Source: Geomobilibacter sp964432205
GTDB taxonomy: Bacteria; Desulfobacterota; Desulfuromonadia; Geobacterales; DSM-12255
NCBI GenBank assembly: GCA_964432205.1
Contig: CAYSMK010000009.1
Coordinates: 62,001-126,000, forward strand
Reading direction: 5' to 3'
DNA: 64,000 bases
In this document: positions 50,491-59,442 of the stretch, one piece after another
Layout of the letters: each line of letters begins with the position of its first letter
Numbering within the stretch: position 1 is the stretch's first letter
Position numbers and translations under genes: made by a program
Notes under the pieces: model-generated
Seen by the model: only the letters and a program-made list of their open reading frames with translations
The model's database searches: none
What the model was told of the DNA's origin: nothing

Positions 50491-53400
50491 ATGAAGCGCA
50501 ACAGAGTTGCCCCGGGGTATTTCCCCTTTTCCATACAGCTCCGCCGGTCCGTCTGGGACACTCTTTCTCTCGGGCCGGCAGCAACCGCCATTCAAGACGG
50601 AAAGTTGCCGCCGGTCATGTTCTACCGGGAACTGGCCGCCCGCCTCTCGCGGCAGCCGGGCCGCACCGGGCAGCCGGTCCAGGCGGGCATGCTCGGTCTC
50701 TATTCCCTGCAGTTGCGGATATTCCGGGTGGTTATCGACCGCTACACCGGGGAACAGCACCCCGGCATCCTGGAGCAGGCGCTGGCCGCTGCCGGTTTCT
50801 CCTGCGACTCGTCCGACCTCTTCGTTGTGGCGGAGCGGTTTGCCTCCCTCTTTCCCGGTACCGACCTCCTGTTCGGGGACCGTGCCGATGCGACTGCCTG
50901 GCTTGCCGAGGACAGTGCCGATCACGCCAGGAAGAAGGCGATTGCGGCCGAGCTGCTGCTGCTCAGGCTGGCAACCGAGAACCGGGCGCTTGATCCGTTC
51001 CGCGACCTCCTTGACGACAATGAACTGGCGGCCGGCAGTCGCTATCCGCAGGCAGTGGCTGGTGTGGAGCGGCAACTGGCCAAGTCGCCAGTGGTGGCTC
51101 CGTTCAACCTGACCCTGCCGGAATTGCTCCGCCTCCCCTTGAAGGCGGCACCAACTTCCCTGTACGACCAGTTGGAGTACATTCGGGAAAACTGGCGCGC
51201 AATCCTGCCGGATGAGCTGCTGACCGAGATTCTCTCGTCCTTTGCACTGGTCCGTGAGGAAAGCCGCATCTTTGCTCCCCGCGGCGAGCCTGGAGGGGCG
51301 TCGGTCCTCGAGTTCGGCCGGGCCGGCGGGACCGGCGTAAACGACTATTATCCCGAGCCCGAGCGTTTTTCGGCGGATACGGACTGGATGCCCAATGTGG
51401 TCCTTCTGGCCAAAATGGTCTATGTCTGGCTGGGGCAGCTGTCGAAACAGCATGGCCAAGAGATCACGCGGCTCGACCAGATCCCCGACGCGGAACTGGA
51501 CCGGCTGGCTCGCTGGGGGGTCACCGGCCTCTGGCTGATCGGCCTCTGGGAGCGTTCGCCGGCCTCGCAGCGGATCAAGCAGATGTGCGGCAATCCGGAG
51601 GCGATCTCGTCCGCCTACTCACTGTTCGACTACGCCATTGCCCACGATCTCGGGGGAGAAGAGGCCCTCTGGAACCTGCGGGAGCGGGCACTCAAACGGG
51701 GAATCCGGCTGGCCAGCGACATGGTGCCCAACCATACCGGCATCTATTCCAAGTGGACCGTGGAGCACCCGGACTGGTTCGTCCAGCTGGACTATCCGCC
51801 GTACCCGGCCTACCAGTTCAACGGCCCGGATCTCTCCTCCTCGCCCGAGGTGAGCCTCCATATCGAGGATGGCTACTGGGAGCGACGGGATGCGGCCGTG
51901 GTCTTCAAGCACTATGGCCACCGCGACGGCCGGACCCGCTACATCTACCACGGCAACGACGGCACCAGCACGCCGTGGAACGACACGGCCCAGCTCAACT
52001 ACCTGAATCCCGAGGTGCGGGAGGCGGTGATTCGTACCATCCTCCATGTTGCCCGGATGTTCCCCATCATCCGTTTCGATGCGGCCATGACCCTGGCCAA
52101 GAAGCACTACCAGCGCCTCTGGTTCCCCCAGCCCGGTCACGGTGGGGTGCCGTCCCGGGGGGAGCACGGTCTGACCCGGGAGCAGTTCGATGCGGCCATG
52201 CCCGAAGAGTTCTGGCGCCAGGTGGTGGACCGGGTGGCGGCCGAGGCGTCAGACACCCTGCTCCTGGCCGAGGCATTCTGGCTGATGGAAGGGTACTTCG
52301 TCCGGACCCTGGGGATGCATCGGGTCTACAACAGTGCCTTCATGAACATGCTGAAGATGGAAGAGAACGCCAAGTACCGGCAAACCGTTAAGAACGTCAT
52401 GGAGTTCAACCCCCAGGTGCTGCAGCGGTTCGTCAACTTCATGAACAATCCGGACGAGAAGACCGCGGTCGAGCAGTTCGGCAAGGAGAGCAAGTACCTC
52501 GGCGCCTGCGTCCTGCTGGTGACCATGCCGGGGCTCCCGATGATCGGCCATGGCCAGGTGGAGGGGTTCCACGAGAAGTACGGCATGGAATACAAGAAGG
52601 CCTACTGGGACGAACCGGTGGACGAACACCTGGTGCGGGAGCACGAACGGAGGATCTTCCCGCTGATGCGGCGGCGCTGGCTCTTTTCCGGTGCCGACAG
52701 TTTCGTGTTCTATGACTTCTGGAGCGGCTCCCACGTCAACGAAGATGTCTTCGCCTACTCGAACCGGGCCGGCGAGCAGCGGGCCGTCATCGTCTACCAC
52801 AACAGATTTGCTTCCACCTCCGGCTGGATCAGGAACTCCACCTCCTTTGCGGTAAAGAGCGGATCGGGCGATATGGAACTGCGCCGGACGACCCTTGGCG
52901 ACGCGCTCTCGTTCAAGGGGGATGGCCGTCACTACTACCTGTTCCGTGATTATGCCAGTAACCTTGAGTATATCCGCAACGGCCGCGAGCTGTGCGAGCA
53001 GGGGCTGTTCGTGGAGATGGAGGCGTACGAATACCATGCCTTCCTCGACTTCAGGGAGATCTGGGACGACGAGTTCGGCACCTGGGGAAAACTGTGCCAC
53101 CAACTCAACGGCCGGCCGGCCCCCAGCCTGGACGAGGAGGTGAAACAGGTTCGTTACGCCGACCTCATCGACCGGCTGCGGGGGCTTGGCGACCGGCACA
53201 GCGGGCTCCTTGCCGGGGCCTTCGGTGAACTGCCGGCAAAGAGCCTGGACAAGGCGAAGCATGCGTTCTGTGCCGACCTCGGCGAGTTCCTGGCTGCCCT
53301 GGCAGCCAGCGCCGGGCTGACGGAAGATCCGCAGCCGATCCTGAACGCAATTGCCAAAGAGCTGGACTTCCTGGAAAGTCTGGTTGCCGAACCGTCCGCG

Positions 53401-53994
53401 GGCGGGGAGATGGAGCCGGTTGCGACGCTGACCGGTTACACTGCCCGACTTCTGGCGTTTTCCTGGCTTTGTCTGCACCGGGCGGGCGAACTCTTCGGTG
53501 AGAAGGGGAATGACGGCGCCTCTGCTGACCTGGCGCACCGTTTTGGCCTGTTCCGTCCGCTGGAAGAAGCGCTGCACGCCGAGGCCGGCGAGGGGGTTGA
53601 TCCTCTGGCGGCGCTGGATGTGCCATCCCTGGCGGCACTGTTTGCAGCTCTCCTGCGTTGGCAGGGGGCGCCGGTGATCGCGCCGGAACCGGGGGAATCC
53701 CAACTGGCCGAACTGCTCTCCGACAGGGATGTGGCAACCTTCATCGGCCGTCACGAGAGCGGCGGGTATGAGTGGTTCGTCAAAGAGCGTTGGGACCTGC
53801 TGGTGAGCTGGCTGTACCTCGCTGCCCTGGCAGTACTGGCCGGCACGGCGAAAAATGGCACCGTTCCTGTCGCACGGCGAAAGGCATTGCTGAAGAGCGC
53901 GTCAACTCTTGCAGCACGGGCGGCAACGGCCGGCTACCGCGTGGATCGATTCCTAAGACTGGGCATACACAACACAACAGGAGGTAAACGATGA
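50491..53994 (+). CDS. Large alpha-amylase-family (GH13) protein
   Basis: This 1167-residue cytoplasmic protein has no signal peptide. The (beta/alpha)8 GH13 barrel begins near 320: DMVPNHTG (region I) near 410, nucleophile Asp530 in IIRFDAA (II), acid/base Glu594 in LLAEAFW (III) and Asp655 in NNPDEK (IV). The N-terminal 280 residues and the C-terminal 300 residues (helical) are extra, so it is about twice the usual length. Relatives act on glucans or trehalose-type sugars; specificity is unknown. GAAGGA is a weak ribosome site. Its TGA overlaps the rhodanese-like gene. Confidence 0.88.
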   Translation: MKRNRVAPGYFPFSIQLRRSVWDTLSLGPAATAIQDGKLPPVMFYRELAARLSRQPGRTGQPVQAGMLGLYSLQLRIFRVVIDRYTGEQHPGILEQALAAAGFSCDSSDLFVVAERFASLFPGTDLLFGDRADATAWLAEDSADHARKKAIAAELLLLRLATENRALDPFRDLLDDNELAAGSRYPQAVAGVERQLAKSPVVAPFNLTLPELLRLPLKAAPTSLYDQLEYIRENWRAILPDELLTEILSSFALVREESRIFAPRGEPGGASVLEFGRAGGTGVNDYYPEPERFSADTDWMPNVVLLAKMVYVWLGQLSKQHGQEITRLDQIPDAELDRLARWGVTGLWLIGLWERSPASQRIKQMCGNPEAISSAYSLFDYAIAHDLGGEEALWNLRERALKRGIRLASDMVPNHTGIYSKWTVEHPDWFVQLDYPPYPAYQFNGPDLSSSPEVSLHIEDGYWERRDAAVVFKHYGHRDGRTRYIYHGNDGTSTPWNDTAQLNYLNPEVREAVIRTILHVARMFPIIRFDAAMTLAKKHYQRLWFPQPGHGGVPSRGEHGLTREQFDAAMPEEFWRQVVDRVAAEASDTLLLAEAFWLMEGYFVRTLGMHRVYNSAFMNMLKMEENAKYRQTVKNVMEFNPQVLQRFVNFMNNPDEKTAVEQFGKESKYLGACVLLVTMPGLPMIGHGQVEGFHEKYGMEYKKAYWDEPVDEHLVREHERRIFPLMRRRWLFSGADSFVFYDFWSGSHVNEDVFAYSNRAGEQRAVIVYHNRFASTSGWIRNSTSFAVKSGSGDMELRRTTLGDALSFKGDGRHYYLFRDYASNLEYIRNGRELCEQGLFVEMEAYEYHAFLDFREIWDDEFGTWGKLCHQLNGRPAPSLDEEVKQVRYADLIDRLRGLGDRHSGLLAGAFGELPAKSLDKAKHAFCADLGEFLAALAASAGLTEDPQPILNAIAKELDFLESLVAEPSAGGEMEPVATLTGYTARLLAFSWLCLHRAGELFGEKGNDGASADLAHRFGLFRPLEEALHAEAGEGVDPLAALDVPSLAALFAALLRWQGAPVIAPEPGESQLAELLSDRDVATFIGRHESGGYEWFVKERWDLLVSWLYLAALAVLAGTAKNGTVPVARRKALLKSASTLAARAATAGYRVDRFLRLGIHNTTGGKR

Positions 53995-54467
53995 TGGGTA
54001 GCGTGGTGCGGTATCTGTTGAACGGAGCAGTACTCCTCATGGTGCTGATGTCAGGCGCCAATGCCGGTGCGGCCGAGAAGGAAAAGCCCCAAACCCCGGT
54101 TGTGCTCAAGGGGGGAAAGGTGATCGATGCTGCGGGGGCCAAAGCGCTTGTGGATGGCAAGTCGGCGCTCTTCTTCGACATGCGGTCGGCCGTGAATTAC
54201 GGCAAGGGGCACATTCCCGGGGCAACGCCGTTGCCGTACAAGGAAAAGAGCGATTTCAGCGCCGACTTCGATGCCTCGATGGACACGTTCGATCTCGCCA
54301 AACTGCCGGCTGACAAGAAGAAGAAAATGGTCTTTTACAGCGACGGCCCGACGGGGTGGAAGTCGTACAAGGCTGCGGCGCTGACCATAAAGGCCGGCTA
54401 CAAGAATGTCATGTGGTTCCGTGACGGCCTTGCCAGCTGGCAGGCAGCGAAACATCCCGTCGAGTAG
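53991..54467 (+). CDS. Periplasmic rhodanese-like protein without catalytic Cys
   Basis: This 158-residue protein has a signal peptide (about 1-28, ending GANAGAAE) and a single rhodanese domain (about 40-155). ALFFDMRSAVNYGKGHIPGA is near 63 and VMWFRDGLASWQAAKHPVE is at the C-terminus. The active loop should begin with Cys after the strand VFYSDG, but it reads SDGPTGWKSYKAA with no Cys. Thiosulfate sulfurtransferase activity is therefore unlikely; binding or scaffolding is possible. The start overlaps the GH13 stop as ATGATG, and an alternative ATG is 3 bases on. Confidence 0.82.
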   Translation: MMGSVVRYLLNGAVLLMVLMSGANAGAAEKEKPQTPVVLKGGKVIDAAGAKALVDGKSALFFDMRSAVNYGKGHIPGATPLPYKEKSDFSADFDASMDTFDLAKLPADKKKKMVFYSDGPTGWKSYKAAALTIKAGYKNVMWFRDGLASWQAAKHPVE

Positions 54468-54511
54468 GGGCTTGCCGAGGAAAGTACCTGCTGTCTCCCG
54501 GAGGAGAGCAC

Positions 54512-56623
54512 ATGACGCGGCGCTTGGCTGACATATCCATCAGGAGCAAAATGCTGCTCCTGATCGCACTGATACTGCTGCTGATAGGTGGACTCATTGT
54601 CACGGGGATCATGGGGGTGACCACCATGAACCGTATCCATGCGGCAGGTGAGCAGATCGAGGCACAGGTTTCCTCCGTGCAGATGATCCTGCGGGGGCTG
54701 GCCGAAACCGTCGTGGTGCCGGATACTCCCGAGACCCTCGCATTGGCCCGTGACGGTCTCAACCAGTTTGACGCCATCCTGGGCAGGCTGACCGGCGATG
54801 ACACCCTCGCCGCTATCCGCGCCGATGAACTCCGGGAGATCGCGCCCCCCTGGGGAAAGCTGCGCAAGGAGATCCAGGCATTCCTTGCCATCGGCCGGTA
54901 TTCGCCTGATGACGTCACGGTAATGGTCGCCTATGGCAAGATTTCCGCTGACGCTTCGCTTCTCCTCCGCAAGCTGACGATGATTCATAAGACCATGTCG
55001 GTCCAGCTCAATGCCGCCCTGCAGCGGGTTTATCTCCTCTTTGCAGCCGGGGCAGCCGCCATGGTCGTTCTTGCCGTCCTGTTGCTCTATGCCGTGCACC
55101 GTGCCTTTGTTACCCCTCTGGTGTTCCTGGCCGGTGCTGCCGAACGGATAGCCGACGGTGATCTCGGCGTGGAGGTCCCGGTCACGCGGGGTGACGAGTT
55201 GGGGATTCTGGCCGCTGCCTTTGCCAAGATGACCGCCACGCTCCGCGGAACGGTCCGGCGGGTTTTGGCCATCAGGGGAGACATGGCAAGGATTACCGAC
55301 TCCATGGCCACGGTGACCGGGGCGGTGCGGGATGCGGTCCAGATTCAGCGGCACGCCGTTGACGAAACCACCAGTTCGCTGATGGAGCTGGATACTGCGG
55401 TCGGCCAGATTGGCGGGAGCGCGGCCGAACTGATGGAGCTGTCGATCTGTTCTTCGGCTATTGCTACGGAGATGAGCAGCACGGTCGAGGACGTGGCCGG
55501 CAATGCCGCCCTGTTCCACGAGCGGGCCGAGCGGACGGTGCACGATGTGGAGGTGGTCATCGATGCCGGCAGCGCGGTTGCCGACAGTGTCGAGAAACTG
55601 GGCCGCTTTGCCGAGACGACCACCGCCTCGGTGCTGGAGATGTCGGCAACGGTCCGGGAGATAGAGCTGAATGCCAGCGAATCGGTCTCCCTGGCCAAAC
55701 AGGTTTCCCATGAAGCGCTGGTTATCGGCATTGAAACCCTGCGTGAGGCACTGGCGGGGATCGCCGACATCGAGCAGGCCATGGGGGACCTGCACCAGGC
55801 GGTGCGCAACCTCGGCAATAAATCAGACGAAATCGGCAGGATCGTTACGGTCATCGACGAGGTTGCTTCCGAGACCGGGCTTCTGGCACTCAATGCCGCC
55901 ATTCTCGCCGCCCAGGCAGGCAGCGCCGGCAAAGGGTTTTCGGTGGTGGCCGAGGAGATCGGCCAGCTCGCCGAACGTACCTCGGGTTCGACGCGTGAGA
56001 TTGCCGACCTGGTGGCGCAGGTTCAACAGGAATCCCATGAAAACATGACCAAGGCCGAGAGCAGTGCCAAGGCTGTCAACCGGGGGATGGCCCTCGTCAG
56101 CCGGGTGAGTGATGCGCTGAACAACATCAACCGCACCGCGCAGCTATCCACCGACAAGGCGACCATGATCCTGCGGGCCACCTCGGAAGAGGTTGTTACG
56201 GTCCAGAATCTTTCCGAGTCTCTCCAGGACCTGCGGGAACAGATCGGCAGAATATCGCAGACCATGGCGGCGCAACGGCAGACCAATTCCTCGGTGCAGC
56301 AGGCCCTGGACGCCTTCATGTCGATTGCCAGGGAGATCAAGGTAGCCACCTTCCAGCAGCAGCAGACCAGCCAACAGGTCGCCGAGGTCTCCCAGAACAT
56401 CGCCGTCCAGAGCAGGGAAATCCGCGCCGCTATTGCCGAACAGCACGAAAGGACCGCCAGGATTGTCGCCCTCATGGGGAATGTGACGGCGTCTACCGAA
56501 GTGGTCAATGGATCAGCGACGGAGATGGAGCGAAGTCTTGCCGTCCTGACTGGGGAAACGGCGTCACTTCATGCCGAGCTGAAGCATTTCCGGGACACCC
56601 AGGAATCCGAAATGAATCGCTGA
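54512..56623 (+). CDS. Methyl-accepting chemotaxis protein
   Basis: This 703-residue MCP has two membrane helices (about 13-35 and 175-198) around a periplasmic domain of about 140 residues. HAMP (about 200-252) and a long cytoplasmic signalling helix bundle follow. The hairpin tip reads ASETGLLALNAAILAAQAGS, close to the consensus for binding CheA/CheW. Most methylation-helix patterns are preserved. GGAGGAGAG precedes the ATG. It follows the rhodanese gene by 44 bases and may be in one transcript. No che genes are nearby. Confidence 0.93.
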   Translation: MTRRLADISIRSKMLLLIALILLLIGGLIVTGIMGVTTMNRIHAAGEQIEAQVSSVQMILRGLAETVVVPDTPETLALARDGLNQFDAILGRLTGDDTLAAIRADELREIAPPWGKLRKEIQAFLAIGRYSPDDVTVMVAYGKISADASLLLRKLTMIHKTMSVQLNAALQRVYLLFAAGAAAMVVLAVLLLYAVHRAFVTPLVFLAGAAERIADGDLGVEVPVTRGDELGILAAAFAKMTATLRGTVRRVLAIRGDMARITDSMATVTGAVRDAVQIQRHAVDETTSSLMELDTAVGQIGGSAAELMELSICSSAIATEMSSTVEDVAGNAALFHERAERTVHDVEVVIDAGSAVADSVEKLGRFAETTTASVLEMSATVREIELNASESVSLAKQVSHEALVIGIETLREALAGIADIEQAMGDLHQAVRNLGNKSDEIGRIVTVIDEVASETGLLALNAAILAAQAGSAGKGFSVVAEEIGQLAERTSGSTREIADLVAQVQQESHENMTKAESSAKAVNRGMALVSRVSDALNNINRTAQLSTDKATMILRATSEEVVTVQNLSESLQDLREQIGRISQTMAAQRQTNSSVQQALDAFMSIAREIKVATFQQQQTSQQVAEVSQNIAVQSREIRAAIAEQHERTARIVALMGNVTASTEVVNGSATEMERSLAVLTGETASLHAELKHFRDTQESEMNR

Positions 56624-56719
56624 GAGCCATGGAATTGCTCTGGTCAACCTTCTTGCCATCTGTTATAAGGGCAGGGACGACCCGACCATCCGTGACCAAC
56701 GCAGGCAAAGGAGTTTGAT

Positions 56720-57706
56720 GTGCGACGTGCAGTGAACATGGTGTCGATCGGTCTCGTAATGTTGACAGGCTTCGGGTGTGCCCAGAACTACTACAATGTC
56801 CCGAGGGAGTCGTACGAAAAGAAGGTTCGGGTGCTGGGGGTGGCACCGATCCTGGTGGATGCTGAATCCGATATCCGTCACCCGGAAAAGGGGGCCATCG
56901 TCTCCCTCATCAAAGAGGCAAACCGGAAGAACGAGAAGGAGTTGGTGGCGCTCCTCAAGGATACGGGCTCCTATTTTTCCGTCCGGCTGCTGGATGAGAA
57001 TCCGGAGCAGCTGTTTACCGGCCTGGGTGCCCGGCGGGAGCGGCGTGACGACGGCGGCGTGCTCTACAACAAGTACTTTTTTCGGCCCGACGCCCTGCAG
57101 GGGCTCGTCGACCGGCACAAGGTGGATGCGGTCATGATGGTGACCGTGAGTGGCCTGACCCGCCAGGACAAGTTCTATTCCAGCAATCTGCTCTCCTATC
57201 TTGGCGGGGAGTACAACTTCCTGACGTTCTCCGCCCAGGTTCTCGACCGGGACGGTGCCGTGCTCTGGGAATATCCAAATTTCCGCCAGCGGATTATCAG
57301 CTACCCGGCGTTCATGGCCCTTCAGTATCCCGACTTTGACGAGGCCAGGGCCAATGTCGCCGACGAGGTCGAGGTGAAGTTCAAGACCGTGGCCGGCATC
57401 GGCCGCGCCCTGGCCAAGAGCGAAGAATCGCGTCTGCAGCCGAAGGCGTCGGTGTCGACCCTCTACCGCGACCTGTTCGACGCCATGGTGTCGCTGATGG
57501 GGAATGGCCGGTCGTCGGAGCAGAAAGAGAAGACGGCAGCAGCCCAACCCGTTGCAGTGTCACCGGCAGTCTCCGCGCCGGCCGTATCGTCACCGGCTCA
57601 CGCAGCCCCGCTGGCGGCACCCGTTTCTGCCCCGGTCGCACCCGTTGTCGAGCAGCCGCAGGCGATCGCCCCGCCGGGAGCGATTCAGGAGCTGCCGGTC
57701 AAGTAG
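56720..57706 (+). CDS. Lipoprotein with Pro/Ala-rich C-terminus, unknown function
   Basis: This 328-residue protein starts at GTG with AAAGGAG upstream. The signal peptide ends LTGFGC (lipidated Cys20). The body (about 25-265) is a mixed alpha/beta domain with VRVLGVAPILVDAES near 35 and VDAVMMVTVSGLTRQD near 135. A low-complexity tail rich in Ala, Pro and Val (about 275-320) resembles a periplasm-spanning linker. I do not recognise the family. A terminator follows at once. Confidence 0.72.
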   Translation: MRRAVNMVSIGLVMLTGFGCAQNYYNVPRESYEKKVRVLGVAPILVDAESDIRHPEKGAIVSLIKEANRKNEKELVALLKDTGSYFSVRLLDENPEQLFTGLGARRERRDDGGVLYNKYFFRPDALQGLVDRHKVDAVMMVTVSGLTRQDKFYSSNLLSYLGGEYNFLTFSAQVLDRDGAVLWEYPNFRQRIISYPAFMALQYPDFDEARANVADEVEVKFKTVAGIGRALAKSEESRLQPKASVSTLYRDLFDAMVSLMGNGRSSEQKEKTAAAQPVAVSPAVSAPAVSSPAHAAPLAAPVSAPVAPVVEQPQAIAPPGAIQELPVK

Positions 57707-57730
57707 GACGGTGCGCTTAAGTACCAAGGA

Positions 57731-57764
57731 AAAGGCCCGGCCGACAGTTGTCGACCGGGCCTTT
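57731..57764. terminator. Bidirectional rho-independent terminator
   Basis: AAAGGCCCGGCCGACA and TGTCGACCGGGCCTTT pair over 16 bases around a 2-base loop. It serves the lipoprotein gene and possibly the converging toxin gene. Confidence 0.85.
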
Positions 57765-57790
57765 ATGTTTCTGAACCGAACAGGCTCTCT

Positions 57791-58066
57791 TCAATACACC
57801 GCATCGTGATCCCCCACATTTACCGGGATGATCTCCTGATCGTTGATCAGAAACTCCAGGGTGATGCGATAGGAGAGATTGATGGAAACGGAGTGGAGGC
57901 CGGTCAGTCTCCCTGCCAGGGGATGCAGACGCAGTGAGGGATGGAACGGGTTCGCCTCCAGCAGTTGCAGGGTTTTCAGGTACTGCCTTTCAAGCTCGGG
58001 ATGACGTTTGAGAAAGCGACGGGCGCGCTTTTCGTACTGTTCGGTAAATACCAGCGACCAGGTCAT
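57791..58066 (-). CDS. RelE/ParE-family toxin
   Basis: This 91-residue toxin begins MTWSLVFTEQYEKRARRFLK and ends with LSYRITLEFLINDQEIIPVNVGDHDAVY, the strand pattern of RelE/ParE proteins (mRNA interferases or gyrase poisons). The ATG at 58066 overlaps the antitoxin stop by 4 bases; longer open frame upstream is the antitoxin region. Whether it cuts mRNA or poisons gyrase cannot be told from sequence by eye. Confidence 0.88.
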   Translation of the reverse strand: MTWSLVFTEQYEKRARRFLKRHPELERQYLKTLQLLEANPFHPSLRLHPLAGRLTGLHSVSINLSYRITLEFLINDQEIIPVNVGDHDAVY

Positions 58067-58320
58067 TGATAAGTCTTCAGACGTGCCAGGTGCTCTTCCG
58101 CGCTTTCCTTCACAAACCGACCTTCGGCCAGATCGGCGCGGGTCTGGGCAAGGGCGGCTTCCAGTTCGCATTCACGCAGGTAGTGGTACTGGTTCATATC
58201 CATGACTACGAAGCGTTCCTTGCCCCGAACGGAAATAACCGCTTCCGGCTGATGGGCTAGCATTGCCTCAATGGCGGCTACTCCCTTTGTTTTCAAGTCA
58301 TTTGCAGATATATGCGGCAT
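58063..58320 (-). CDS. Phd/YefM-family antitoxin
   Basis: This 85-residue protein begins MPHISANDLKTKGVAAIEAM and has EAVISVRGKERFVVMDMNQY, typical of the Phd/YefM DNA-binding domain. A C-terminal acidic/helical part would neutralise the toxin. It is the first gene of the pair and should autoregulate. The leader (58321-58400) is AT-rich, with weak promoter-like boxes that I cannot assign firmly. Confidence 0.88.
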   Translation of the reverse strand: MPHISANDLKTKGVAAIEAMLAHQPEAVISVRGKERFVVMDMNQYHYLRECELEAALAQTRADLAEGRFVKESAEEHLARLKTYQ

Positions 58321-58469
58321 GATCGGCCTCCCCAGTACTCTGTGTCACATAGTTAATCATATTGTTGATAGTGTTGTAAAGAGTGTTGTTGGTAGCGTCC
58401 CAGCCATGAACCAAGTCAGTTCGACTCACAAGCCGCCTCAATACCCGCCAGCCTCAGATTTCAGCCGAC

Positions 58470-59318
58470 TCAGGAATGACGGTACCGGTCCGCATGGTAG
58501 GAGCTGCGGACATACGGACCGCTCTCCACATGGGCGAACCCAAGCTCCAGAGCCGTCGCTTTCAGCTGCTCGAACCGTTCGGGCGGGACGAATTCCACCA
58601 CCGGCTGATGGCGGCGGCTGGGGGCGAGGTACTGGCCGAGGCTCACGTAGGCGCAGCCGACCCCGCGCAGTTCCCGCAGGACGGCAAGCAGTTCCTCTTC
58701 CGTCTCCCCCAGCCCGAGCATGACCCCGGACTTGGTCGGGATCTCCGGGGCGATCTCCCGGGCCATCCGGAGGAGTTCCAGGGAGCGGCCGTAATCGGCG
58801 CCGGCCCGGATATGGTAGAGGCGGGGAACCGTCTCCAGGTTGTGCCCCAGGATGTCCGGGCCGGCATTCAGGATCGTTTCCAGCGCCTTCCGGTCCCCCC
58901 GGAGGTCGGGGATCAGGAGCTCGATGGCGGTCTCCGGCGCCGAACTCCTGATGGCCGCCACCGTTGCGGCGTAGTGGCCGGCACCGCCGTCGGCAAGGTC
59001 GTCCCGGGTAGGGGAGGTGATCACCACATGGGCCAGGGCCAGCCGCTGTACCGCCTCGGCGACGCGCCCCGGTTCCTGCGGGTCGGCCGGCAGGGGGGAG
59101 TCTTTTCCGACGTTGCAGAAGGTGCAGTGCCGGGTGCAGATGGCGCCCAGGATCAGGAAGGTGGCCTGCCGCTGCCGGAAACATTCGCTTATGTTCGGAC
59201 AGGAGGCTTCCTGGCAGACCGTGTGCAGCGAAAGGCCGGACAGGAGCCGTTCCATGTCGGCATTGGCTGCCGGGGAGACCTTTTTCTGCAGCCAGGCCGG
59301 TTTTCTGCGGATTTCCAT
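58470..59318 (-). CDS. lipA: Lipoyl synthase
   Basis: LipA (282 residues) inserts sulfur at C6 and C8 of octanoyl groups on lipoyl domains. Both iron-sulfur sets are present: the auxiliary cluster CQEASCPNISEC near 35, and the radical SAM motif CTRHCTFC (Cx3Cx2C) near 61. GHNLETVPRLY near 157 and the C-terminal RSSYHAD (Arg-Ser-Ser-Tyr, the auxiliary-cluster ligand motif) are intact. The ATG at 59318 has GAGGAGGTG upstream; an open frame continues farther upstream but has no support. A lipoate/octanoate ligase gene lies 3.7 kb away at 63062. Confidence 0.96.
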   Translation of the reverse strand: MEIRRKPAWLQKKVSPAANADMERLLSGLSLHTVCQEASCPNISECFRQRQATFLILGAICTRHCTFCNVGKDSPLPADPQEPGRVAEAVQRLALAHVVITSPTRDDLADGGAGHYAATVAAIRSSAPETAIELLIPDLRGDRKALETILNAGPDILGHNLETVPRLYHIRAGADYGRSLELLRMAREIAPEIPTKSGVMLGLGETEEELLAVLRELRGVGCAYVSLGQYLAPSRRHQPVVEFVPPERFEQLKATALELGFAHVESGPYVRSSYHADRYRHS

Positions 59319-59376
59319 CGACACCTCCTCTCCTTTTCTACCCTGATCAGGGGCGAGGCGCAACCGGAATCTCGGT

Positions 59377-59404
59377 TTGACTCGCCGCTCACCGGCGCTA
59401 TAGT
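59377..59404 (+). promoter_or_regulatory. Promoter of the DUF748 gene
   Basis: TTGACT (59377-59382), 16 bases and TATAGT (59399-59404). It is divergent from lipA. Confidence 0.65.
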
Positions 59405-59442
59405 TTACAGCAGAGTCCAGAACAGCACACATGGAGAACATA

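Noticed and set aside
52249..53754. 501-codon frame antisense to the GH13 gene
   Set aside because: No motif, no promoter, and it is confined to the GH13 coding region.
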